DNA of 64,000 nucleotides. Origin: Melastoma dodecandrum. Taxonomy: Eukaryota > Streptophyta > Magnoliopsida > Myrtales > Melastomataceae. The notes beneath the pieces were generated by a model, which was given only the letters and a program-made list of their open reading frames with translations, was not told the DNA's origin and made no database searches. The stretch is from contig JARUPY010000292.1 of the NCBI GenBank assembly GCA_029817715.1, positions 1,262,001-1,326,000 of the forward strand. Direction: 5' to 3'. Both the position numbers and the translations under genes were made by a program. This document shows, piece after piece, positions 51,924-61,408 of this stretch; position 1 is the stretch's first letter; each line of letters opens with the position of its first letter.

Positions 51924-53693
51924 ATGTGCGGAATCTGCGGCGACATCAGCTTCGACGGTCCGGCCGATCCCGCTTCCGTCGCAACCATGATGGGGTCTCT
52001 TCGGCCGCGCGGACCGGACGGTGAGGGCTTATTCGGCTCGGGCCGCGTCGTCTTCGGCCATCGCCGGTTGAAGATCATCGACTTGTCCGAGGCCGGTCAG
52101 CAGCCGATGGTCGATCCCGCGCTCGGCCTCACCGTCGCCTTCAACGGTTGCATCTACAACTTCCGCGCGCTCCGCTCGGACTTGGAGGCGAAGGGTTACG
52201 TCTTCTTCTCGAACAGCGACACGGAAGTCGTGCTGAAGGCCTATCATGCCTGGGGGAAGACTTGTGTCGAACGCTTCTACGGCATGTTCGCCTTCGCCAT
52301 CTGGGAGCGCGATTCCGGCCGCGTCGTTCTCGCCCGCGATCGCCTCGGCATCAAGCCGCTGTACTTCAGCGAGACCGCGAGCCGCTTCCGCTTCGCCTCG
52401 TCCCTGCCGGCGCTGCTCGCGGCCGGCGACGTCGACACGTCGATCGATCCGGCGGCGCTGCATCATTACATGAGCTGGCACGCCACGGTGCCGGCGCCGA
52501 TGACCATCCTCAAGGGCATCCGCAAGGTCGCGCCGGCGACGATTCTGACCCTGGAGGCGGACGGGACGCGGCACGAGGAAATCTACTGGACGGTGACCAT
52601 CGGGCCGCGCGACGCCGATCGCGGTATGAGCGAGGCGGATTGGCGCGAGGCCGTGCTTGAGACCCTCGGCACCGCCGTCGAGCGACGCCAGGTCGCCGAC
52701 GTGCCCACGGGTGTTCTTCTCTCCGGGGGCCTCGATTCGTCGATCATCGTCGCGCTGCTGGCCGAGAAGGGACAGACGGGGCTGAAGACGTTCTCGGTCG
52801 GCTTCGACGCGGTGCGTGGCGTCGAGGGCGACGAGTTCAAATATTCGGACATCATCGCTCGCACCTTCGCGACCGTCCACACCAAGCTGGCGGTGGATGG
52901 ATCGCGCACCCTGGAGGCTCTGCCCGCGGCGATCGCCGCGATGTCCGAGCCCCAGATGAGCCATGATGCGGTGGCGTTCCTGCTCCTGTCGCAAGAGGTC
53001 GCCAAGCACGTGACGGTGATCCAGAGCGGCCAGGGCGCCGACGAGGTGTTCGGCGGCTACCATTGGTATCCGAAGCTGATGGGCTCGGCCGATCCGGTCG
53101 CCGATTATGCCAAGGCCTATTTCGATCGGGACCATGCCGAGATGCGGGACGCGCTGGCGCCCGATATGCTGAACGGCGACTACAGCACCGATTATCTGGT
53201 CACATTCTTCTCGACCTCAGAGAGCGCCAGCGCCATCGACAAGACCCTGCAGCTCGACCAGCAGGTGATGCTCGTCGACGACCCGGTGAAGCGCGTCGAC
53301 AACATGACCATGGCCTTCGGGCTCGAGGCGCGCGTGCCGTTTCTCGATCACGAGCTGGTCGAGCTCGCCGCCCGCATCCCGTCCGAGCTGAAGGTCAAGG
53401 GCGGCGGCAAGTACATCCTGAAGGAGGCGGCGCGTGCGGTCGTGCCCGCCGAGGTGATCGACCGCGAGAAGGGCTACTTCCCGGTCCCCGCCCTGAAGCA
53501 TATCCGCGGGCCGTTCCTAGATTTCGTCCGCGACGTCCTGGACCGACCCGAGGCCCGCGCCCGCGGCATCTTCAACCGCGCCTATGTCGACCACCTGCTC
53601 GCCGACCCGGACGGCACGCTGACGCCCAAGGGCAATTCGAAGCTGTGGCAGGTCGCCCTCCTGGAGAGCTGGCTGCAGATGCACGGGATCTGA
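51924..53693 (+). CDS. asnO: N-acetylglutaminylglutamine amidotransferase (asparagine synthetase family)
   Basis: A 589-residue cytoplasmic enzyme. Class II glutaminase domain (1-200) with catalytic Cys2 (MCGICGDISFDG), RGPDGEG, HRRLKIIDLSEAGQQPM and FNGCIYNF. Synthetase domain (about 245-560) with the ATP pyrophosphatase loop SGGLDSSI. The pattern, especially DTEVVLKAYHAWG and LHHYMSWHATVPAP, is that of the enzyme making the osmoprotectant NAGGN rather than AsnB. The partner NAGGN synthetase and the usual peptidase gene are not next to it. Confidence 0.82.
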   Translation: MCGICGDISFDGPADPASVATMMGSLRPRGPDGEGLFGSGRVVFGHRRLKIIDLSEAGQQPMVDPALGLTVAFNGCIYNFRALRSDLEAKGYVFFSNSDTEVVLKAYHAWGKTCVERFYGMFAFAIWERDSGRVVLARDRLGIKPLYFSETASRFRFASSLPALLAAGDVDTSIDPAALHHYMSWHATVPAPMTILKGIRKVAPATILTLEADGTRHEEIYWTVTIGPRDADRGMSEADWREAVLETLGTAVERRQVADVPTGVLLSGGLDSSIIVALLAEKGQTGLKTFSVGFDAVRGVEGDEFKYSDIIARTFATVHTKLAVDGSRTLEALPAAIAAMSEPQMSHDAVAFLLLSQEVAKHVTVIQSGQGADEVFGGYHWYPKLMGSADPVADYAKAYFDRDHAEMRDALAPDMLNGDYSTDYLVTFFSTSESASAIDKTLQLDQQVMLVDDPVKRVDNMTMAFGLEARVPFLDHELVELAARIPSELKVKGGGKYILKEAARAVVPAEVIDREKGYFPVPALKHIRGPFLDFVRDVLDRPEARARGIFNRAYVDHLLADPDGTLTPKGNSKLWQVALLESWLQMHGI

Positions 53694-53813
53694 CGGCCAT
53701 CCCCACGGCGCGGCTCTCGCGAGGGATCGTGATCGATGCGGCGCTCAAGGTGCCGCGCTTTGTCCACGATCGTCCCGGATCAGACCCGCGACCGACACCG
53801 GAGAAGCCCGTCG

Positions 53814-54638
53814 ATGTGTCGCTGGATCGCCTATGCCGGCCCCACGATCCCGTTGGAAAACTACGTCACGGAGCCGGCCCACTCGCTCGTCGCCCAAAGC
53901 ATCGCGGCGCTCGAATCGACGGCCGCGCTGAACGGGGACGGGTTCGGCCTCGGCTGGTACGGCGACCATGCCGAGCCGGGCCGCTACCGCGAGGTGCAGC
54001 CGGCCTGGTCGGACGACAATCTGCGCAGCCTCTGCCGGCACCTGCGCTCGCACCTCTTCTTCGCGCATGTGCGCGCGGCGACCGGCACGCCGATCACGCG
54101 GCCGAACTGCCACCCCTTCGCCTGCGGCGAATGGCTGTTCATGCACAACGGCTACATCGCCGACTGGAGCCGCCTGCGCCGGCCGGTCGAGGCGATGATC
54201 CCCGATGCGCTCTATCCATCGCGGGCCGGAACGACCGATTCCGAAGCGATCTTCCTCGGGCTCCTCGGCTGCGGGTTGATGGGTGACGGGCCGCGGCGCG
54301 ATCCCGTGGAGGCGACGACGCGCGCGCTGGCCCGGCTGAGCGCGTTGGCGGGCGAGCATCCGTTCCGGTTCACGGCCGCGCTGGCCAACGGCCGGGACCT
54401 CTATGCCTTCCGCTATGCCGCCAACGACAAGGCCAATTCTTTATACTACCGCGCCTCTGAGGGCGGCGTCGTCATCGCCTCGGAGCCCCTCGACCGCGAC
54501 CACGGGACATGGACTCCGGTGGCGGAGAACAGCGTCGTCGTCGCGCGGCGGGACGAGCCGGTGACGGTCCTGTCGCTGGCGCAGTACGGCCTCGGGAAAG
54601 CCGCACCGGATACGGGCGTCCGTCGCCTGCGGGCCTGA
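53814..54638 (+). CDS. Class II glutamine amidotransferase (YafJ/EgtC-like)
   Basis: A 274-residue protein with the N-terminal nucleophile Cys2 (MCRWIAYAGP), NGDGFGLGWY, FAHVRAATGTPITRPNCHPF, MHNGYI and TDSEAIFLGLLG, the YafJ/DUG3-type glutaminase. Homologues take part in gamma-glutamyl peptide breakdown or ergothioneine synthesis; no egt genes are seen here. It follows the NAGGN-type amidotransferase gene by 120 bases on the same strand, so both may be transcribed together. ATG 53814 must be the start because Cys2 is catalytic. Confidence 0.9.
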   Translation: MCRWIAYAGPTIPLENYVTEPAHSLVAQSIAALESTAALNGDGFGLGWYGDHAEPGRYREVQPAWSDDNLRSLCRHLRSHLFFAHVRAATGTPITRPNCHPFACGEWLFMHNGYIADWSRLRRPVEAMIPDALYPSRAGTTDSEAIFLGLLGCGLMGDGPRRDPVEATTRALARLSALAGEHPFRFTAALANGRDLYAFRYAANDKANSLYYRASEGGVVIASEPLDRDHGTWTPVAENSVVVARRDEPVTVLSLAQYGLGKAAPDTGVRRLRA

Positions 54639-54652
54639 AGGCGTGTCAGGCC
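54632..54652. terminator. Bidirectional hairpin containing both stop codons
   Basis: GGCCTGA (54632-54638) and TCAGGCC (54646-54652) form a perfect 7-bp stem with a 7-base loop. The left arm ends with the TGA of the glutamine amidotransferase; the right arm holds the complement of the TGA of the convergent FlaG-like gene. It probably limits read-through in both directions. Confidence 0.6.
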
Positions 54653-54978
54653 ACCCGGGATAGGTTGCCGGACTGCGACCCGTGCATGCCGCGCGCGGAA
54701 TCGTAGGCGCGATTCCGCAGTGCCGTCTCGCTGGGCAACTGCTCCAAGACGTTGCCGGAGGAGGGATCGACGACCTGGAAGACGATCGCGCTCGTGTCCG
54801 GATCCTGGATGAAGCGCGCCTTGTTGCCGTTCGCGCCGATGTCGAGCTTCACCGCCGGTTCGAGGGTGGGGGCTGTCGGCTGCGATGTTTCCTGCGGCGC
54901 CGCGGAGGCGGCTGTCGCTCCGAGCGCGTCGAGGCCCTGCGGTCCGGGCGTCGGGATGCTGAGCGGGCGGATCTCCAT
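54646..54978 (-). CDS. FlaG-like protein
   Basis: A 110-residue protein with a variable Pro/Ala-rich N-terminus and a C-terminal FlaG-type segment: ARFIQDPDTSAIVFQVVDPSSGNVLEQLPSET. FlaG proteins affect flagellar filament length. No flagellar genes are near, so the role is tentative. The ATG at 54978 follows AGGAGAT on the minus strand. It converges on the amidotransferase gene with only seven bases between the stops. Confidence 0.7.
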   Translation of the reverse strand: MEIRPLSIPTPGPQGLDALGATAASAAPQETSQPTAPTLEPAVKLDIGANGNKARFIQDPDTSAIVFQVVDPSSGNVLEQLPSETALRNRAYDSARGMHGSQSGNLSRVA

Positions 54979-55352
54979 GGCTGATCTCCTGCGATCCTGT
55001 GATCGAAGGATTCAGTCGGAACCTGCCTAAGCGTCGCTTAATGGTGGCCGCTCATCCACCGGTTCCGACGCGTCGTTCGATCCTGGGGTGAAGATTGCGT
55101 GAGCGCGCAAATACAAATGCGCGGGACTTTCGCGTTCCGACAGGATTCCTTTTTGACGACGGCGCCGATCGCCGTCTTGCAAGCGCAAGCCGTCCAGGCA
55201 GCGCGACCTGCGCGGAAGTCGCACGTCCCGGGGTCACATTGCTGCGCTCGTGATGACGGGAGCGCGTCCTTCCAATCGCGGGACGACCAAAGAGTAGGTC
55301 TTCCGGCGCGGCATCACGCCCGGGTCCGAGTAGACCTGGGCGCGCCACCCGC
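54979..55352. other. Intergenic region without a supported gene
   Basis: The stretch includes a patch of low GC at about 55085-55160, probably the promoter of the FlaG-like gene, and the end region of thiC. Frames are open on both strands but none is convincing. Confidence 0.5.
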
Positions 55353-57413
<2,061 letters not shown>

Positions 57414-57513
57414 TTCAAGACTCGGGCTCGGAGAAGCCTTTGTCAATGCAGGGTCGGAGCCGTAGGGGAAAGATCCAATCCTTCCGTCGCCCGCCCGCCA
57501 TCCCTGCTCCAAT

Positions 57514-58344
57514 ATGCGTCTTCTGATCGGCCTCGGCTTCGCGATCGCGCTGCTCTACGGCGCGGCTCTGGCCGCACTGGCGCTCAACCAGAGGCGCTTC
57601 CTCTATCCGGGCGCGTTCCGGCCTCCGATGAGCCAAGTCCCGCCCGCGGGTGTCGCGGCGATCACCGTGGTCACCGAGGATGGGGAACGGCTGCACGCCC
57701 TCTGGAGGCCGCCGGCACCGGGGTGCGCCGTGGTCGTCAGCTTTCACGGCAACGGCTCACAGCCCGAGCCGCATGCGGCCCGCTTCGCCGCGGGACCATG
57801 GCGCGCGGGTGGGTGGGGCGTGCTGGCGCCTGCCTATCGCGGGTATGCCGGATCGACTGGAACGCCGAGCGAGGACGGTCTGATCCGCGACGGTGTCGCG
57901 GCCGTTGCGGCCGCCGCGGCGCGGGCACCGGGTGCGCCGATCCTGCTCCACGGCCACTCCCTCGGCGCCGCCATCGCGGTCGCCGTCGGCGCGCGGACAT
58001 CGCCGATCGGCCTCTATCTGGAGGCGCCCTTCGACTCCATGATCCACGCCGTGCGGCTGCATGTCCCGCTGGCACCATCCTGGCTCCTGCGCGACACCTA
58101 TCGTTCAGACCTGCGCATCCGCTCCAAGATCGCACCGATCCTGATCGTCCAGGGCCGAGACGACACGGTGGTTCCGGCCAAGCTGGCCCTCGCTCTGGCC
58201 CGCACGGCGGGACCCCGGGCGCGGATCGCGATGATCGCGGGCGACCACGTCTCGATCCTGGGTGTCCGGGACAGCGAGGCCGAGGCGCTGTTTCGCGGTG
58301 GCCTCGACGCGGCCTGCGCGCGGACGGACGCGGCCGCGCGATGA
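57514..58344 (+). CDS. Membrane-anchored alpha/beta hydrolase (Bem46/ABHD13-like)
   Basis: A 276-residue protein with an N-terminal membrane anchor (about 3-24) and an alpha/beta hydrolase domain: VVSFHGNGSQPE (oxyanion strand), PAYRGYAGSTGTPSE, LHGHSLGAAIAVAVG (nucleophile Ser), VQGRDDTVVP (Asp) and AGDHVSIL (His). The family resembles serine aminopeptidase-like hydrolases of unknown substrate. It diverges from thiC. Downstream an HNH nuclease gene follows closely. Confidence 0.87.
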   Translation: MRLLIGLGFAIALLYGAALAALALNQRRFLYPGAFRPPMSQVPPAGVAAITVVTEDGERLHALWRPPAPGCAVVVSFHGNGSQPEPHAARFAAGPWRAGGWGVLAPAYRGYAGSTGTPSEDGLIRDGVAAVAAAAARAPGAPILLHGHSLGAAIAVAVGARTSPIGLYLEAPFDSMIHAVRLHVPLAPSWLLRDTYRSDLRIRSKIAPILIVQGRDDTVVPAKLALALARTAGPRARIAMIAGDHVSILGVRDSEAEALFRGGLDAACARTDAAAR

Positions 58345-58369
58345 CGAAGGGAAGGGGAGGAGAGGGCGG

Positions 58370-58744
58370 ATGGTCGGCAGGCGCTCCCGGCGCTGGAGCG
58401 CCGATGATCCGGAAGCGGAGGGACCTGGGGCGCGTTCGGATCCGGTCTGCCCGCTCTGCGAACGGCCCATCCCGCCCCGTGCCCGCTCGAGCCTTCATCA
58501 TCTGACGCCGAAGCTGAAGGGCGGCACCCATCGCGGCACCGTGCGGCTGCACCAGATCTGCCATTCGGCCATTCACGCTCGTTACAGCGAGGCCGAGATC
58601 GCCAAGCGCCTCGCCGACGTTGAGGCCCTGCGGACCGATCCGGAGATTGCCCGGTTCCTCGCCTGGGTCCGCGGCAAGCCCGACGACTTCCACGCCGCCA
58701 CACGGATGACGCGCGATCGGCGCGGGGCGAAGCGCCGGACTTGA
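58370..58744 (+). CDS. HNH endonuclease-like protein
   Basis: A 124-residue protein with an HNH motif: CPLCERPI (zinc CxxC), SSLHHLTPKLKGG (catalytic His pair), TVRLHQICHSAIHA (N-H region) and a helical tail. Stand-alone HNH proteins of this type are often chromosomal and of unknown role. The ATG at 58370 has GGGGAGGAGAGGG upstream; the frame is open back to 58262 inside the hydrolase gene, which is less likely. Confidence 0.85.
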   Translation: MVGRRSRRWSADDPEAEGPGARSDPVCPLCERPIPPRARSSLHHLTPKLKGGTHRGTVRLHQICHSAIHARYSEAEIAKRLADVEALRTDPEIARFLAWVRGKPDDFHAATRMTRDRRGAKRRT

Positions 58745-58868
58745 GCAACCATGCCGGCCGAGCGCCGGCGTTTACCGGGTATTCGGCACGTCGGCAGGTC
58801 GTCCGCCGCGTGGCGCGATCCCGTCAACCTTGTCGCGTCAGGATGATCCGATCGCGGGAGCCGGATCG

Positions 58869-59939
58869 ATGGGTGAGGCAGTTGAGGCGGCAGGCCGGCT
58901 CGCCTGGGTCGATATCGCCAAGGGGATCTGCATCGTTCTGGTCGTGATGATGCATGCGGTGACCGGCACGGGCGAGGCCATGGGCGGCGAGGGCTTCCTG
59001 CACCCGGTGGTCGCCTTCGCCAAGCCGTTCCGGATCCCGGATTTCTTCCTGCTCTCGGGCCTGTTCGTGGGGCGGGTGATCGACCGGGACTGGCGCCTGT
59101 TCTCAGACCGGCGCGTGGTCCATTTCGCCTATTTCTACCTGCTCTGGCTGGTGATCCAGTCGGCGGCCCGGTACGGCAAGATCGTCGGCGACGGCGGCCC
59201 GGCGGACTTCGCGGCGCATCTCGCGCACGGCTTGATCGAGCCCTATTCGAGCCTGTGGTTCATCTACCTGCTGGCGGTGTTCTCGGTGGTGACCAAGCTG
59301 CTGCGCCGCGTGCCGGGCGGTGTCCTGCTGACCGCGGCTGCGCTGCTGCAGATCGCCGGCATCCACAGCGGCTCGACCCTGATCGAAGAATTCTGCGCCC
59401 GCTACGTCTACTTCGTGGCCGGATACCTGTTCGCCGACCGGATCTTCGCATTGGCCGACACCGCGCGGGCGCGGGTCGGCCTCGCCCTCGCAGGCCTGAC
59501 CGCCTGGGCGGCCGTCGAGGGCTGGTTCGCCCTGGCGCCGTCGACCGATCCGGCGTATCCGACCCTCGCCAGCCTGCCGCTGGTGAGCCTCGCCCTCGGT
59601 GCGGCCGGTGCACTGGCGATCGTGGTCGCGGCCGCGCTGATCGGCCGGGCCGGTGGACCCATCGCCGAAGCGATCCGCACCTGCGGGCAACGCTCGATCG
59701 TCATCTATCTGGCCTTCGCGATTCCGATGGCCGCGGTGCGGGAGATCCTCGTCCGCACGGGTGCGATCGCCGATATCGGCGTCGCGAGCCTCATCGTCAT
59801 GGCGGCGGCCGTGCTGCTGCCGCTGGCGCTCGAGCGGCTCGTGCGCGGCACGCGCCTCGACTTCCTGTTCGTCCGTCCGGGTCGGTTCCGGATCGCGCCG
59901 GCCGGCGCGCGGCCGCGTTCGGCGCTTCCGGCGACCTGA
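58869..59939 (+). CDS. Acyltransferase 3 family membrane protein
   Basis: A 356-residue protein with about ten membrane segments and the acyltransferase 3 entry motif RLAWVDIAKGICIVLVVMMHA (key D-I-A-K-G and the active His), PDFFLLSGLFVGR (FFxxSG) and SLWFIYLLAVF. Such enzymes add acetyl or succinyl groups to surface sugars or osmoregulated glucans (OpgC-like). The ATG at 58869 follows GGGAGCCGG; a TTG at 58830 is possible. No glycan genes adjoin it, so the acceptor is unknown. Confidence 0.88.
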   Translation: MGEAVEAAGRLAWVDIAKGICIVLVVMMHAVTGTGEAMGGEGFLHPVVAFAKPFRIPDFFLLSGLFVGRVIDRDWRLFSDRRVVHFAYFYLLWLVIQSAARYGKIVGDGGPADFAAHLAHGLIEPYSSLWFIYLLAVFSVVTKLLRRVPGGVLLTAAALLQIAGIHSGSTLIEEFCARYVYFVAGYLFADRIFALADTARARVGLALAGLTAWAAVEGWFALAPSTDPAYPTLASLPLVSLALGAAGALAIVVAAALIGRAGGPIAEAIRTCGQRSIVIYLAFAIPMAAVREILVRTGAIADIGVASLIVMAAAVLLPLALERLVRGTRLDFLFVRPGRFRIAPAGARPRSALPAT

Positions 59940-59948
59940 ACCGCCGGG

Positions 59949-60194
59949 TCAGCCCTCGAAGGCGATGCCGATCCGGCGGCTCCGCCGCCACGCGACGGCG
60001 GCCTGCCGGGCGTCGCCCCCCTCGCTCAAGCGCATCGAAAAACGATCCGGCACGCGCAGGTCGTCCTCCACCTCGATCTGGGCGCCCGTCTCGGTCACGT
60101 CCCAGACGCGACAGCCGACCTCCCCGCAGGCCAGCAGCACGGTTCCGAACGTGAAGGCGTTCTTCCGGAAAGCGCTGCGGCGATCCTCCGTCAT
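59949..60194 (-). CDS. PilZ-domain protein
   Basis: An 81-residue single PilZ domain: EDRRSAFRKNAFTFGTVLLACG, then CRVWDVTETGAQIEVED (the DxSxxG-like box, here DVTETG) and WRRSRRIGIAFEG. The usual RxxxR c-di-GMP motif is reduced to DRRSAFRKN, so nucleotide binding is uncertain; this short form is widespread in Rhizobiales. It converges on the acyltransferase gene with nine bases between the stops. Confidence 0.85.
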   Translation of the reverse strand: MTEDRRSAFRKNAFTFGTVLLACGEVGCRVWDVTETGAQIEVEDDLRVPDRFSMRLSEGGDARQAAVAWRRSRRIGIAFEG

Positions 60195-60310
60195 CAGCCT
60201 CTCCTCGAACGCGCGCGAGCCCGCAGGTTCCAATCGGGCTCGCAGGGACGATGCCGAGGGGCGGTTAACAGGCCGAATATCGACGCGTGCTGTCCCTGCA
60301 GGTTCCCGGA

Positions 60311-60778
60311 TCAATCATCGTCCGGCGCGTCGCGATAGCGGCGGCGCGACGGCCCGTAATCCTCATCGTACGGGCGGCGCGCCGGCGGCCGATCGTAGTC
60401 CCGGCCGTAACGGTAGACGTCGCGGCGCGGTTCGTCGTCGTAGTCCCGGCGATCGCGATCATAGCCGCCGCGATCGTTTCCGCCGCCCGCGGAGATGCGG
60501 GGCGCGTACCAGCAGCTCTTCGGCTGGCCCGGGGCCGGATCGCCGAAGGTCTGGGCGTTGCAGGGGATGACGCCGCCCTGCGGGAAGGGCCGGCCGTTGG
60601 TCCGGCCGGGCACGCCGAAATAAACGTTGGTCGGGTAGGGCATCCGGCAGACGCCCCCTTCCTGGGCGCACGCGATCAGGTTCACCGTGTCGAGCTGATA
60701 GGCCTGAACCGCGGCAGGCACCACAGGGCCCGATCCGAGCGACACAGCCCCCAGGGCCAGAATGATCCGTTTGCGCAC
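60311..60778 (-). CDS. Secreted Cys- and Arg/Asp/Tyr-rich hypothetical protein
   Basis: A 155-residue protein with a signal peptide (RKRIILALGAVSLGSGPVV). The conserved middle has LIACAQEGGVCRMPYPTNVYFG, then NGRPFPQGGVIPCNAQTFGDP and SCWYAP, with four Cys suggesting two disulfides. The low-complexity C-terminus is rich in RDYD and RRPYDED repeats. The start is a GTG at 60778 after AGAGGGA. Function is unknown; the Cys domain resembles small periplasmic proteins common in Methylobacterium-like genomes. Confidence 0.75.
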   Translation of the reverse strand: MRKRIILALGAVSLGSGPVVPAAVQAYQLDTVNLIACAQEGGVCRMPYPTNVYFGVPGRTNGRPFPQGGVIPCNAQTFGDPAPGQPKSCWYAPRISAGGGNDRGGYDRDRRDYDDEPRRDVYRYGRDYDRPPARRPYDEDYGPSRRRYRDAPDDD

Positions 60779-60943
60779 GCCCCGATTCCCTCTGGTTGGC
60801 GGTCGCCGAGCCGCATAATCCGGATGCGGACGTCGGGCCAGTGGCCGTGCTCGCGAGGGCCTCGCAACCGGCGGTCGTCCTGTGCGATGCCGGCGCGGTG
60901 ATCGGGTGACGCGCGCAATGGGCCGGTGCCCAGGGAGGCCGAG

Positions 60944-61342
60944 ATGAGGGATGCGTCCGCGCAGGAACTCCTGCTGCTCAGCGCATTGCAGGAATGCCGG
61001 ATCGCGTTGGAGGCCGCGCGCGGAGACGCGGCGCGTCGCACCGATATCGGGGACGCGCTGGAGGCGGCGCTCCGACGCGAGGCTGGCCTCAGAGACGAAC
61101 TGGTGCAGGAGCGGGAACGGACGGAGGCCGTCCGGCTCGTGCTGCGGGCTTTCGCCGCCAGTGTCGGACGGTTCGGACTGCGCCGTCGCCTGTTCCGGTC
61201 GCGCATCGCCCGGCTCGGGCGCGAGACCCCGGATTCGGGGCCGCAATCGGCCCGGCATCAGATTCTCCTCGACGAAGCCCGGCACGTCCTGGGGGCGGGT
61301 GCGGCACGGAGCGATAACGGCCCCTTAAACTGCCGCATTTAG
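60944..61342 (+). CDS. Coiled-coil hypothetical protein
   Basis: A 132-residue, highly charged helical protein (about 5-60: SAQELLLLSALQECRIALEA, then ALEAALRREAGLRDELVQERER), followed by a basic region (RFGLRRRLFRSRIARLGRE). No signal peptide or membrane segment. GGGAGG precedes the ATG at 60944. It lies 66 bases before the PBP1A start on the same strand. Not recognised as a named family. Confidence 0.6.
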   Translation: MRDASAQELLLLSALQECRIALEAARGDAARRTDIGDALEAALRREAGLRDELVQERERTEAVRLVLRAFAASVGRFGLRRRLFRSRIARLGRETPDSGPQSARHQILLDEARHVLGAGAARSDNGPLNCRI

Positions 61343-61408
61343 CGTGCGGAAACCGTGCTGCGCCGCAAGAACATGCGCGCGGCTCCGGATCATTCGAAGA
61401 CGGGATGC

